The notes: generated from the sequence alone by a model not told the origin. A stretch of 50,646 bases of DNA from an uncultured Granulosicoccaceae bacterium (GCA_938020525.1 CALIHW010000035.1:1-50646), one strand, 5' to 3'. Counted from the stretch's first letter, positions 26,456 to 35,787 are shown. Translations and numbers: made by a program.

Positions 26456-26743
26456 ACTAGCAATCTCCAAAGGATTCTTGTCAGAGTGTTCTGGTCTGTC
26501 AGTCTGCGTAACTGACCAACTTCACATCTGATACTGACGATTTGATGCAACCCTGCGCGAACTCCATCTATGCAACAATCGGCATACAAAGTAACTTCTT
26601 CAGTTACTAAAAGGCATAAAAACAGAGGGGTTCAGAAAAATGATGCGCTAAGCCATTGAAATGTTAGTGGCAAATCAAAGGTGAATCGCAACAATGCGAA
26701 ATTCGTTAAATTCTATGTCTACTGTGACGTGTTTCCGGTTATC

Positions 26744-27259
26744 TCATTCTTCGTCTTTCGCGGCTTGAAAAAGAATCGGATCTTGCTCCACCGCTTGTTT
26801 TTCGACTGGAGCAGGCGGGGGAGCTGCATAGAAAATCGGCTCCTGATTATCCACCGTCTTTTCGAACGGCTTTTTCATTTTCACTTCTGTGCCGGTTTGT
26901 TCTGCCTCCTGTTGTGCCTTGTGTAGTTGCTTGGCAGTTTCTTCAGACCAGGGCAGTCGATACGAACGAGGTTCCTTGACCTGCGGGATTTGCAGCCACA
27001 AGAAAATAGCTTCACCCTCTTTCATGACTGAACTTAGAACATTCACCTGGGAAACATCTTTGTGAATTGTTTCAAGTGCTACTGGCTTCGGGCGACTGAG
27101 GATATCGTTAAGGCTGAAGTAACACAGCGGAAGCAGGGCAGTGGCGCAAATCAATGAAGCTATTTTTGGTGGCAGAGAACGCGGCGCCCAAATCGCTATG
27201 GAAGCCAGTACTGCAGCAAGTGCTATTGCGATGACAAACCAGTAGGTAGTTACAATCAT
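26744..27259 (-). CDS. Membrane protein, third gene of an ExbB/ExbD-like module
   Basis: 171 residues; no family recognised. Two membrane segments (about 5-24 and 31-50) are followed by a soluble region with EAIFLWLQIPQVKEPRSYRL and PWSEETAKQLHKAQQEAEQ, then a Pro- and Glu-rich tail ending KDEE. Its ATG overlaps the stop of the ExbD-like gene by 4 bases, so it is made together with it. It may be an accessory or output subunit of the proton-channel module, which is inference from coupling. Confidence 0.65.
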   Translation of the reverse strand: MIVTTYWFVIAIALAAVLASIAIWAPRSLPPKIASLICATALLPLCYFSLNDILSRPKPVALETIHKDVSQVNVLSSVMKEGEAIFLWLQIPQVKEPRSYRLPWSEETAKQLHKAQQEAEQTGTEVKMKKPFEKTVDNQEPIFYAAPPPAPVEKQAVEQDPILFQAAKDEE

Positions 27260-27858
27260 GTTTTTCTATTGCGTAGTTTCTTTGGCAGGTTATGAACGCT
27301 GCCGGTCACCAGTCGCGCGTTCTCATCCAGGTTAAAGCGGAATACGGTTGATTCCTCTCCCTGGTGTTGCAGCTCATGTTTGCTGACAAGAATTTGCTTG
27401 GCTGATTTCTGACCCGGGCGCTTTAGGCTGACAACTATGGTAGCCGGTATCGGATAAATCCCTGTCGGATTACGATACAGGTGTACATTTACGGCATACT
27501 CGCCTTTGGGTACGCCACGGCTGTAGGTAAATTCGTAGTTGAGTCCTGTAAGGTCAGCTGTGTCACCGAGATCATCTCGCAACAAATTGAAAACCTGTCC
27601 ACCTTTATTTGAGTATCCTACCGGTATATCACCCGGTGCCTCGACCCAGAGATCGACATCGGCATTTATTTCATCCGGCCAGCGTAATTCCACTGTCATG
27701 TTACCGGGTGACTTTGAGGTGTCTTCGGCGACAGCTTTTGGATTAATGTGCGGGAGTAACAGCATGACAAGTGTGACGAATCCTGCTAGCGCGAGCATAA
27801 TGACATCGCGAAACAGAGTTGCTGAACTGTCTTCGTCAAAGAGATCGTCTTCACGCAT
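27256..27858 (-). CDS. ExbD-like membrane Asp protein with a different periplasmic domain
   Basis: 200 residues from the ATG at 27858, preferred over the GTG at 27885 because GAGG precedes it. One membrane segment (16-36) begins LFRDVIMLALAGF; the Asp18 position and its surroundings match the ExbD/TolR segment with its proton-carrying Asp (pattern FxDVMLxLL). The periplasmic part does not look like ExbD. It has ELRWPDEINADVDLWVEAPG, SRGVPKGEYAVNVHLY and a basic C-terminus, which recall DUF2135/YfaP-like beta domains with a WxxDxDVDLWV strand. It overlaps the ExbB-like gene by 8 bases. The assignment is by motif only. Confidence 0.65.
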   Translation of the reverse strand: MREDDLFDEDSSATLFRDVIMLALAGFVTLVMLLLPHINPKAVAEDTSKSPGNMTVELRWPDEINADVDLWVEAPGDIPVGYSNKGGQVFNLLRDDLGDTADLTGLNYEFTYSRGVPKGEYAVNVHLYRNPTGIYPIPATIVVSLKRPGQKSAKQILVSKHELQHQGEESTVFRFNLDENARLVTGSVHNLPKKLRNRKT

Positions 27859-28534
27859 TTTTTTCAACTGCCTCTTGGATATCACTGATCAACTGCACAG
27901 TGCCACTGGAAAGCATTTGAAAGTTCGCCATTAACCAGACATTGAAAATTGAGCCGATCAGCGTGGTATACAGAGCAGTAGACATACCCTGAATCAGAGT
28001 AGAGACCATCGGTGCGATGGAATTTACGTCGGCGGCAGTTTCCGGATCAACGCCTGAGAGTGCGATGATGAATCCGAGTACGGTACCAATTAACCCAAGA
28101 AGGACGAGTGTGTTGCCTAAGTGTCTGACCACAGAGATTCTGTGTGACAGTCTCAACCGCATAGAACCGCTGATAACAGATTCGCTTTCACGTTCAACGA
28201 GTAGGTGTGAAACCGTTTTTGATTTTAATCCTTCAGGTGTTTTAAGTGCATCTATTTCGCGGTTGGTTTGCCACAGCTTTTGTGTGCATAGAACCAGGCC
28301 GACAATAAACACTAAAAAAATTACCACTGATAGATAGGTCTGATCAGCGTTGATGACTTTATGGACGTAGCCTTGAGACCAGGCAGCACCCAACAGTGCA
28401 AATGCGACAACGTTTAGAAGAATGTAACGTAGCAGCAATAATGAGCGGTAGGGATTACGTGTTTTAGACGCAGTACCTTTTGATGAATGTGCACCAAGCT
28501 TTGGTGATTCTGCATTGCTATAGGCGTGAGCCAT
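27851..28534 (-). CDS. MotA/TolQ/ExbB-family proton channel protein
   Basis: 227 residues. Four hydrophobic segments lie near 30-53, 64-86, 135-158 and 173-200. The last two carry the family signature: LGLIGTVLGFIIALSGV and GMSTALYTTLIGSIFNV, the latter with the conserved Thr pair of the channel helix. In the family, pentamers of this subunit use the proton gradient to drive a partner carrying a membrane Asp; the next gene supplies such an Asp. There is no TonB or TolA nearby, so the output is unknown. GGGGG lies about 8 bases before the ATG. A 7-bp palindrome is 101 bases upstream. Confidence 0.85.
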   Translation of the reverse strand: MAHAYSNAESPKLGAHSSKGTASKTRNPYRSLLLLRYILLNVVAFALLGAAWSQGYVHKVINADQTYLSVVIFLVFIVGLVLCTQKLWQTNREIDALKTPEGLKSKTVSHLLVERESESVISGSMRLRLSHRISVVRHLGNTLVLLGLIGTVLGFIIALSGVDPETAADVNSIAPMVSTLIQGMSTALYTTLIGSIFNVWLMANFQMLSSGTVQLISDIQEAVEKNA

Positions 28535-28634
28535 GTGACTGCCCCCAGTTGTCTCGGCGTAAATCTGCCGATATAAAAAATAGCGAGCGTTGGTGTAGTT
28601 TGCTTTAGTTGTCTGGATTAATGATCAACACAAG

Positions 28635-28652
28635 CTAATAGCTGACTATTAG
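28635..28652. promoter_or_regulatory. Inverted repeat upstream of the ExbB-like gene
   Basis: ctaatag (28635-28641) and ctattag (28646-28652) form a perfect 7-bp inverted repeat around ctga. It lies in the ~245-base gap between glcB and the ExbB-like gene, where the promoter of the latter must lie, so an operator is possible. Confidence 0.3.
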
Positions 28653-28710
28653 AGGGCAGGTGGCGCAGCATTCATGCCATGGGCTGCTGTAAGGTTCACG
28701 ATAAACAAAA

Positions 28711-28744
28711 AAAGGGCGTTGATATGACATCATCAACGCCCTTT
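28711..28744 (-). terminator. Intrinsic terminator of glcB
   Basis: aaagggcgttgat (28711-28723) pairs with atcaacgcccttt (28732-28744). On the minus strand the 13-bp stem is followed by a U tract (seven A on the plus strand just left of the stem). It sits about 40 bases past the glcB stop, a classic Rho-independent terminator. Confidence 0.9.
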
Positions 28745-28781
28745 ATTCTGCTGGTTTATGAATTACCAGCGAATTTATTCG

Positions 28782-30935
28782 CTAAGCACTTTTAACTTGT
28801 TGTCTACGCTCATATAAGATGAATTCTGTATAACCATTGGGTTGAATTCGCCCTTTCAGTGCCAGATCCAGAGATGCCTGAAATGTGATGCTGTTTTCGA
28901 AATCCGGTGACATCGGTGCATAGTTGGCGTCGTGCTTGTTTTGTTCATCTACGGTTACAGCAAGTCGTTTCATAGATTCAACCACTTCGTCTTCGCTGAG
29001 AATTCCGTGGTGCAACCAGTTGGCGATATGCTGGCTAGAAATCCGCAGTGTCGCGCAGTCTTCCATCAAGCCGACATTGTTAATATCAGGTACCTTTGAA
29101 CAACCAATGCCCTGGCCAACCCATCGAGCAACGTAGCCAAGAATGCCCTGTACGTTGTTGTCGAGCTCATTCTTTATCTCTTCGTCCGAGAGGTTTCTAT
29201 TCAGCAGTGGAATGGTGATGATGTCGTCAATGCTTGCAGCAGTTCGAGATTTGATTTCATCCTGCCGTTTTTTTACGTTAAGTTCGAAGTAGTGCGTTGC
29301 ATGTAACGTTGCCGCGGTGGGTGAGGGTACCCATGCGGTGCTACCACCTTGTTGTGGATGGGTGATCTTGGCTTTGAGCATCGCTGCCATTTCATCCGGT
29401 ATTGCCCACATGCCTTTACCAATCTGTGCTTTGCCTTGTAATCCGCAGGCCAGACCGCAGTCGACATTGTTATCTTCATACGCTTGTAGCCATTTGGCTT
29501 CTTTGATTTCTGCTTTGGGGAGCATTGCGCCTGCTTCCATACTGGTGTGAATGTCATCACCCGTGCGATCAAGAAAGCCTGTGTTAATAAAGACAACTCT
29601 TTCGCTTGCTGCATTAATACAATTTTTAAGATTTACTGTCGTGCGCCTTTCTTCGTCCATTATTCCCATTTTGAGAGTGTTTTTCTTTAGGGAAAGAGCC
29701 TGTTCAACTCGATCGAATAATTCGACCGCGAGGGCAACTTCTTCTGAACCGTGCATCTTTGGTTTAACAATGTAGACTGAGCCGGTGCGTGAGTTACTGA
29801 AGCCATTGTGATTTCCCTGAAGCTCATGCTTTGCACATAGAGAAGTCACCATTGCGTCGATGAGTGTCTCAGGCACAGGTTTGCCTTCATAAGTGATGGC
29901 ATCGACCTCACATTGGCTACCAACGTTACGTACCAGTAGTACACTGCGGCCAGGTAGTGTAAGCGTGTCTCCGTTAGTGCTTGTGTAGGTGCGGTCATGC
30001 GCCAGTACTCTATCTACTGTTTTTCCGCCTTTTGAAAATGAACTTTTTAGATTGCCTTGCATCAGGCCTAACCAGTTGCTGTATACCTGACATTTGTCCT
30101 CAACATCGACCGAGGCGACCGAGTCTTCACAGTCCATAATCGTGCTAATTGCAGATTCAAGTTGAACATCAGACAATGATGCAGGATCCGTTATGCCGAT
30201 TGGATGTGATGCGTCGAAATTCATTTCCAGATGCAGGCTATTCTTGCAAAGCAATATCTTGTCAGGGCTAGCACTATCACCCGTATAGCCTTTTAGCTGC
30301 GATTGGTCAGACAGAGTGGTTGTACCCGCGTTGGTTATTACCTCTAATGCATCACCTTCTATCTTGTATGTTGTAGCAGAGCTGTGTGAGCCCGCTGCAA
30401 GAGGAAAGTGTTGATCAAGAAATTTCCTGGTATACGCGACAACTTTTTCGCCACGCTTTGCGTTATAACCGCCGGCACGCTCTGCGCCGCCATCTTCGGG
30501 GATAACGTCTGTACCATATAGTGCATCGTAGAGACTGCCCCAGCGCGCATTGGCTGCGTTTAATACAAATCTCGCATTGTCCAGCGGCACAACCAGTTGC
30601 GCTCCAGCGATAGTCGCAATCTCAGGATCGACATTGCTGGTACTTATTGTGAATGGGGCAACGTCCGGTTCAATATAATTGATGGATTGCAGATAGTCTT
30701 TATAGTTGCCTGCATCAAAGCTCTTGTTATCTTTATGCCAGTGATCCACCTTTTCCTGTATTGCATCGCGGGTCGCCAGGTGGGTTTTAATACGCGGGGC
30801 GAAATCGGCGATGATTTTTTCCAGCTCTATAAAAAAGTGCTCAGGAGTAACATCCGTACCCGGACACACTTTTTCACTAACTAATCGGTGTAAAGGCTCG
30901 GCAATGCTTAGCTTCCCGACGTTAATTTGATTCAC
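28782..30935 (-). CDS. glcB: Malate synthase G
   Basis: About 717 residues. It condenses glyoxylate with acetyl-CoA to malate in the glyoxylate cycle or during glycolate use. Clear motifs are GSLYDALYGTDVIPE, IMDCEDSVASVDVEDK with the metal-binding acids, MGIMDEERRTTVNLK with the catalytic Arg, FINTGFLDRTGDDIHTSM, and PSPTAATLHATHYFELNV. Length matches isoform G. I placed the start at the GTG at 30935 because the resulting MNQINVGKL N-terminus aligns with other GlcB proteins and AGAGGA precedes it; the frame extends to an ATG at 30971. A terminator follows the gene. No aceA is in view. Confidence 0.95.
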   Translation of the reverse strand: MNQINVGKLSIAEPLHRLVSEKVCPGTDVTPEHFFIELEKIIADFAPRIKTHLATRDAIQEKVDHWHKDNKSFDAGNYKDYLQSINYIEPDVAPFTISTSNVDPEIATIAGAQLVVPLDNARFVLNAANARWGSLYDALYGTDVIPEDGGAERAGGYNAKRGEKVVAYTRKFLDQHFPLAAGSHSSATTYKIEGDALEVITNAGTTTLSDQSQLKGYTGDSASPDKILLCKNSLHLEMNFDASHPIGITDPASLSDVQLESAISTIMDCEDSVASVDVEDKCQVYSNWLGLMQGNLKSSFSKGGKTVDRVLAHDRTYTSTNGDTLTLPGRSVLLVRNVGSQCEVDAITYEGKPVPETLIDAMVTSLCAKHELQGNHNGFSNSRTGSVYIVKPKMHGSEEVALAVELFDRVEQALSLKKNTLKMGIMDEERRTTVNLKNCINAASERVVFINTGFLDRTGDDIHTSMEAGAMLPKAEIKEAKWLQAYEDNNVDCGLACGLQGKAQIGKGMWAIPDEMAAMLKAKITHPQQGGSTAWVPSPTAATLHATHYFELNVKKRQDEIKSRTAASIDDIITIPLLNRNLSDEEIKNELDNNVQGILGYVARWVGQGIGCSKVPDINNVGLMEDCATLRISSQHIANWLHHGILSEDEVVESMKRLAVTVDEQNKHDANYAPMSPDFENSITFQASLDLALKGRIQPNGYTEFILYERRQQVKSA

Positions 30936-31125
30936 TCGATTCAATCCTCTAAATGTGGCTGCTGAACACATGGTACGTAGTTATGTCTGCGGTGCTGGCA
31001 TGCGTAGATATAGATTAGCGTGCTTATTGGCATGAGACTATAGGGTAGAAAGAACATTTTGCTCCGTAGTCACTTCCAGTTCGCTGTGGTAACTTATCCA
31101 TAAGATTTCTGCAAACCGCTCTATT

Positions 31126-32790
31126 ATGGCTCAATACGTCTACACAATGAACAGGGTGAGCAAGATTGTTCCCCCCAAGCGCGAAATTCTCAAAGATATA
31201 TCCCTGTCATTTTTCCCGGGCGCGAAGATCGGTGTTTTGGGTTTAAACGGTGCTGGTAAATCAACGTTACTGAAGATAATGGCGGGCCTCGATGCCGAGA
31301 TTGACGGTGAGGCGAGGCCGATGCCGGATATCAAAGTGGGTTATCTGCCTCAAGAGCCAGAACTTGAGGCAGATAAAACGGTTCGTGAAGTGGTTGAAGA
31401 ATCTGTGGATGATCTAAAGGGTGTGCAAGCCCGTTTAGATGAAGTTTATGCAGCCTACGCAGAACCGGATGCAGACTTTGACGCGCTGGCTGCAGAGCAG
31501 GCCAAACTTGAAGCGGTATTGCAGGCAAGCGATGGTCATAACCTTGAAAGACAATTGGACGTTGCAGCAGACGCACTCAGACTGCCTCCTTGGGATGCAA
31601 AAATCGGCAATTTGTCCGGTGGTGAGATACGTCGTGTCGCACTTTGCCGTCTATTGCTTGCGTCTCCGGATATGTTATTGCTTGATGAGCCAACGAACCA
31701 TCTCGATGCAGAATCGGTCGGCTGGCTCGAGCGCTTCTTACACGACTTTGATGGCACCGTCGTGGCGATTACCCATGATCGATACTTTCTTGATAACGTA
31801 GCTGGCTGGATTCTTGAGCTTGATCGCGGCCGTGGTATTCCGTTTGAAGGTAACTACTCCGGTTGGCTCGAAGCAAAGGCAGATCGGTTTGAGCAGGAGC
31901 AAAAGCAGGAATCATCTCACGCGAAGGCGATGAAGGCCGAGCTCGAATGGGTACGCAAAGGAGCAAAGGCGCGACAGTCAAAATCCAAAGCGCGACTGGC
32001 TCGTTTTGAAGAACTGCAATCGCGTGAATTTCAAAAGCGCAGTGAGACCAATGAAATCTATATTCCTATGGGGCCACGGCTAGGTGACAAGGTCCTCGAT
32101 TTTAAGAATGTCACCAAGGGTTATGAAGATCGACTCTTAATAGATGATCTTAGTTTTTCGTTACCACAAGGTGCGATTGTTGGTGTGATTGGCGGTAACG
32201 GCGCGGGTAAATCAACTCTGCTGCGCATGATTATGGGTACCGAAGAGCCGGACTCCGGATCTATAGAGCGTGGAGAAACTGTTCAGATTGCCTGGGTAGA
32301 TCAGAGTCGCGATGAGCTCGATGCGGATAAAACAGTATGGGAACTCATCTCTGGTGGGCTGGATAATCTCGTGGTCGGTGATTTTGAAATGCCCTCAAGA
32401 GCTTATCTTGGTCGTTTCAACTTTAAAGGAGCTGATCAGCAGAAACGGGTGGGTGATCTCTCCGGGGGTGAGCGAGGCCGCTTGCAGTTGGCCTGGACTC
32501 TTAAACAAGGCGCTAATGTATTGTTGCTCGATGAGCCGTCAAATGATCTCGATGTCGAGACACTGCGTGCACTGGAAGAAGCCCTGCTCGACTTTCCCGG
32601 CTCTGCGATTGTGATCTCCCATGACCGTTGGTTTCTTGACCGTATAGCGACTCATATTTTGGCGTATGAAGGTGAATCTCATGTGGAGTTTTTTGCTGGT
32701 AATTACACAGAATACCAGGAGGATTACCTGCGTCGCACCGGGTCTGACGGCAGCCAGCCTCAGAGAGTTCGCTACAAAAAGCTGAAATAG
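31126..32790 (+). CDS. ettA: EttA, ABC-F translational throttle ATPase
   Basis: 554 residues with two ABC ATPase domains and no membrane part. Walker A motifs are GLNGAGKST and GGNGAGKST. Signatures are LSGGEIRR and LSGGERGR, and the Walker B motifs LLDEPTNHLD and LLDEPSNDLD. The linker (ELEWVRKGAKARQSKSKARLAR) is the P-site tRNA interaction motif of the ABC-F family, and length and start (MAQYVYTM) are typical of EttA. It binds the ribosomal E site and restrains translation when ATP is low. It is divergent from glcB. Confidence 0.96.
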   Translation: MAQYVYTMNRVSKIVPPKREILKDISLSFFPGAKIGVLGLNGAGKSTLLKIMAGLDAEIDGEARPMPDIKVGYLPQEPELEADKTVREVVEESVDDLKGVQARLDEVYAAYAEPDADFDALAAEQAKLEAVLQASDGHNLERQLDVAADALRLPPWDAKIGNLSGGEIRRVALCRLLLASPDMLLLDEPTNHLDAESVGWLERFLHDFDGTVVAITHDRYFLDNVAGWILELDRGRGIPFEGNYSGWLEAKADRFEQEQKQESSHAKAMKAELEWVRKGAKARQSKSKARLARFEELQSREFQKRSETNEIYIPMGPRLGDKVLDFKNVTKGYEDRLLIDDLSFSLPQGAIVGVIGGNGAGKSTLLRMIMGTEEPDSGSIERGETVQIAWVDQSRDELDADKTVWELISGGLDNLVVGDFEMPSRAYLGRFNFKGADQQKRVGDLSGGERGRLQLAWTLKQGANVLLLDEPSNDLDVETLRALEEALLDFPGSAIVISHDRWFLDRIATHILAYEGESHVEFFAGNYTEYQEDYLRRTGSDGSQPQRVRYKKLK

Positions 32791-33255
32791 TCTCATTTCT
32801 CTGCACGTCAGGGACTTTGGAAAGGAATGAATTGTTACAGAAGTGTTAACCCCAATCCTATAGTTAATGTTTTTTAAAACAATATCTTAGCTCATTTAGA
32901 TTTCTTTTCTTACCGCAAATTACCCGTGAATGCACGGCGTTGTTGTACGTTTTCTGCATCAGATTCACTTCAAGCGACTATGTTTATCGTGGTACTGCTT
33001 GAGAAGCAGAATAATAGATATGTCTGACAGGTAATGTTAGAGGTCTGCGCTGGGGTAATCAGTTTTATACAGCGTTTAGTTCAAGTAAGTTGTGAACTTT
33101 CTATGTCCTTCATGTCCGTTGTTTAATCTGCCGGGTAAAGGGTACTACCTATAATTTTCGACTTGCTGTGCAGCCACGATGAGCTCCGCGCCTCATCGTT
33201 TTTCTGCGCTTTTGTTTAACGCTGGCATAGTGCCAGCCAATACGGATCCGGAATT
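32791..33255. other. Long AT-rich leader region upstream of the GH12-type gene
   Basis: No supported gene in about 465 bases. It should hold the end of the ettA transcript and the promoter of the secreted glucanase. The reading frame 33179-33586 that starts here runs through the glucanase gene in another frame and is a shadow. No riboswitch or palindrome of note was seen. Confidence 0.5.
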
Positions 33256-34836
33256 TTGTTTATATCCCGAAATACGTTCAAAACGCTTTTCAGTGGTTTT
33301 GTGTCATCTTGCTTGCTTTCCCTCGCCGCTATCAGCTTCACGCCGCTCGCTGTGGCCAATCCGGTATGTTCTGCCGGCGTTACCGATTTTGATGGTGACG
33401 GCTGGGGCTACGAAAATAACACTTCCTGCGTTATTCCAACAGGCCACTCCACTTGCTCTTCGAATGCTGCAGTGGGTGCTAACGGCTGGGGTTATGAGAA
33501 TGGCAGAAGCTGTCGCTTTTCCGCTTCATCCAGCAGTTCGAGTTCAAGCTCAGTTAACCGTCCGGCTTGTAGCAGTGCTGCTGTGAATAATGGCGACGGT
33601 TGGGGTTGGGAGAATGGTCAAAGCTGTGTCTACAATGGATCGACTTCAAACAACTCTTCCTCTGCTAGTTCTTCATCTGCTAGTGTTAGTCCCTCATGCA
33701 CTAGTGCGGCTGTCAACAACGGTGACGGTTGGGGATGGGAGAACGGTGCCAGCTGTCAGTATCGTGGTAACACTCCAACAGCAGCTGCCGCAACCACCAG
33801 GTCTGCGAATTCTCCTACGTTCAATGAGAATGGTGTGAGAGAGTGTTCAGCCAATGCCGAAGATACCGGTGGAGGTTGGGGTTTTGAGTTTGGTGAGTCA
33901 TGTGTCTGGGGGAGTGTTCGACCGGCTACCAATCGCAATAGTCTGATTGCAGCGCCACCGCCGGTTGCAGTTGCTGCAGTCGGATACGTCAATGGTGATC
34001 CGATTTGTCTTACAGATGCCAGTGATGGCAATGGTGACGGATTTGGTTATGAAAATAATCGAAGCTGTCGCGTAGTGGCAGGTCAAACTGCTACTGCAGC
34101 GAATCCATTACTAAACACCCGCTGGTGCCAGCCGTGGGCTGAGATCTCTTATGGTGACTACGTTCTGCAGAACAACACCTGGAATTCAGGTGATGTTTAC
34201 TTCAATCACTGGTCGCAGTGTATTGAGCTGACTGGTGGTCCGGGTAACTATGTTGCGAAGTGGGATTACAACTGGCTGGATAAAGATGAAGGTAATGACT
34301 TCTCAGTAAAGAGTTACCCGCAGGTATTCTACGGTCGCAAAACAGCTAACTCTCAGTCTGGCACACCAGCAAAGCTGGGTCTGCCGGTTAATGTAAACAA
34401 CGCACCAGACTACAAGGTTCGTTACCGCTACTCAGAAACTGGTAACGCTGAGCGCAACGTTGCGTTGGAATCATTCTTCCACACCAGCTGTGAAGCGGAA
34501 GAGTGGAACAAGCACTTCGAGATGATGGTCTGGGTCAACAAGCCAGTTATTAAGACACCTGGTTTGAAAGTGACTGAAACGACTATTGACGGCAAGGTCT
34601 GGGATGTTTACATCAACCCGAATCTTACCTGGGGCTATGTTGCTTTTGTGGAGCAGATTCCTTCTACCCAAGGCTGGCTTGACTGGAACAAGTTTGTCGA
34701 CTGGACTCGTTTCCAGGGCCCAAGATACGGTGTGTGGGATGTGGGCAACACTTGTATGGGTGCCATCGAAATTGGTACCGAAACTTTCTGGGGCAATGGT
34801 ACTTTTACATTGCATGAGTTTCAGGTGACCCGATAG
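33256..34836 (+). CDS. Secreted GH12-type glucanase with six GWGWEN cystine motifs
   Basis: 526 residues. A signal peptide ends near Ala34. Six short cystine-bracketed motifs follow at about 38-58, 67-86, 105-124, 148-167, 197-216 and 251-271, each of the form C...GxGWGWENxxSC, joined by poly-Ser or Ala/Thr/Pro linkers. They resemble the core of CBM10 cellulose-binding modules. From about 288 the protein resembles GH12: NNTWNSG, HWSQCIELTGG, VKSYPQVFYG, the nucleophile Glu422 in FEMMVWV and the acid/base Glu509 in IGTETFWG. The likely role is cleaving beta-1,4-glucan or xyloglucan outside the cell. The start is a TTG at 33256 after GGA; no ATG gives a signal peptide. Confidence 0.8.
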   Translation: MFISRNTFKTLFSGFVSSCLLSLAAISFTPLAVANPVCSAGVTDFDGDGWGYENNTSCVIPTGHSTCSSNAAVGANGWGYENGRSCRFSASSSSSSSSSVNRPACSSAAVNNGDGWGWENGQSCVYNGSTSNNSSSASSSSASVSPSCTSAAVNNGDGWGWENGASCQYRGNTPTAAAATTRSANSPTFNENGVRECSANAEDTGGGWGFEFGESCVWGSVRPATNRNSLIAAPPPVAVAAVGYVNGDPICLTDASDGNGDGFGYENNRSCRVVAGQTATAANPLLNTRWCQPWAEISYGDYVLQNNTWNSGDVYFNHWSQCIELTGGPGNYVAKWDYNWLDKDEGNDFSVKSYPQVFYGRKTANSQSGTPAKLGLPVNVNNAPDYKVRYRYSETGNAERNVALESFFHTSCEAEEWNKHFEMMVWVNKPVIKTPGLKVTETTIDGKVWDVYINPNLTWGYVAFVEQIPSTQGWLDWNKFVDWTRFQGPRYGVWDVGNTCMGAIEIGTETFWGNGTFTLHEFQVTR

Positions 34837-35214
34837 CTCCATTATCACTGACAAAAGAGCCGCGTATAAGTGGCTCTGGCGTCCACAAGAAACATAGTTA
34901 TACAGCGAGCCTCATTTGAGGCTCTTTTCTTTTCTATTGTCCTGATCAGTTTGAGTATCTCAGCCCGGATGACTTCGGGTTTGAAGATAGCCTCGACGAA
35001 CTCGCTTTCACAGGAATTGTGATCAAGGACAATCAATCTGTTGTCAACGATCAGTTTATTCCCGTTAAGCGTTAGCCGCAGGCAATCTATTGTTTACGCC
35101 TGCGCCTGATGCGAATGGTCAGACGATGCGCAATTAGAATTTTTAACCCTATTTACCGGGCTGGAACGATTAACATAGTAACAGCGTGTAGTTTGAGAGG
35201 ACGATCGAAACAGA
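34837..35214. other. Intergenic stretch between the glucanase and sigma factor genes
   Basis: Contains the glucanase terminator (34907-34924). An open forward frame without a start codon runs from 34938 to 35075 and reads like protein (PDDFGFEDSLDEL, IVIKDNQSVVNDQF), possibly a gene remnant. A 7-bp stem (cgcaggc 35077-35083, gcctgcg 35098-35104) directly follows its stop. The rest should carry the sigma factor promoter. Confidence 0.4.
34907..34924 (+). terminator. Intrinsic terminator of the glucanase gene
   Basis: gagcctcatttgaggctc is a perfect hairpin followed by ttttcttttc, about 70 bases past the stop of the GH12-type gene. It is a good Rho-independent terminator. Confidence 0.8.
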
Positions 35215-35787
35215 GTGTTACGGTTTCCGGGTAAATTTTCTTCGGATAGTGATGAATCGTTGCTGAGATCCTATGGCAACGGGGATTCGGCTGCTTTTGA
35301 TAAACTGTACCTGCGGCATAAGAAAGGCTTATATAACTTTATAATCCGAAGCCTGGCGCAGACAGCTGCCGCTGAAGAAATCGCGCAGGACGTCTGGATG
35401 GCGGTGATAGACAACGCCAATCGATTTGATTCAAGTGGTTTTACGCCGGGCAAAGCTGCTTTTCGAACCTGGCTCTACCGCATTGCCAGCAACAAGGTGT
35501 CGGATTTTTACCGCCGAAAGATAAATCAACCAGCCGATGAACTCGATACACGTGAGGAGCAATTTGAATCGAGCCAGTTAACCGCTGAAGACGGGGTGTT
35601 ACTTCAGCAGTTGCTTGATGCATTAGCAGAGTTGCCAGATGAGCAGCGACTGACTTTTATTCTGCAGCAGGAAGGTTTCAGTCAACGCGAGATTGCAGAG
35701 ATGACGGGAGTCGGTGGTGAAACAGTAAAAAGCCGATTGCGCTATGCAAAATCCACCACTCGCCAGCGTATGGAGCTAAAAGCATGA
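35215..35787 (+). CDS. ECF-type (RpoE-like) RNA polymerase sigma factor
   Basis: 190 residues. Region 2 is DESLLRSYGNGDSAAFDKLY, then AAEEIAQDVWMAVI and FRTWLYRIASNKVSDFYRR, which binds the -10 element. An acidic linker leads to region 4, DALAELPDEQRLTFILQQ and FSQREIAEMTGVGGETVKSRLRYA, a helix-turn-helix for the -35. No extra regulatory domain follows. The start is a GTG at 35215 with GAGAGGA about 11 bases upstream. The stop overlaps the ATG of the next gene by 4 bases, the usual arrangement for a sigma factor and its anti-sigma factor. Confidence 0.93.
   Translation: MLRFPGKFSSDSDESLLRSYGNGDSAAFDKLYLRHKKGLYNFIIRSLAQTAAAEEIAQDVWMAVIDNANRFDSSGFTPGKAAFRTWLYRIASNKVSDFYRRKINQPADELDTREEQFESSQLTAEDGVLLQQLLDALAELPDEQRLTFILQQEGFSQREIAEMTGVGGETVKSRLRYAKSTTRQRMELKA

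Noticed and set aside
34845..35036. 63-codon minus-strand frame after the glucanase
   Set aside because: TTG start without a ribosome binding site, and it covers the terminator hairpin.
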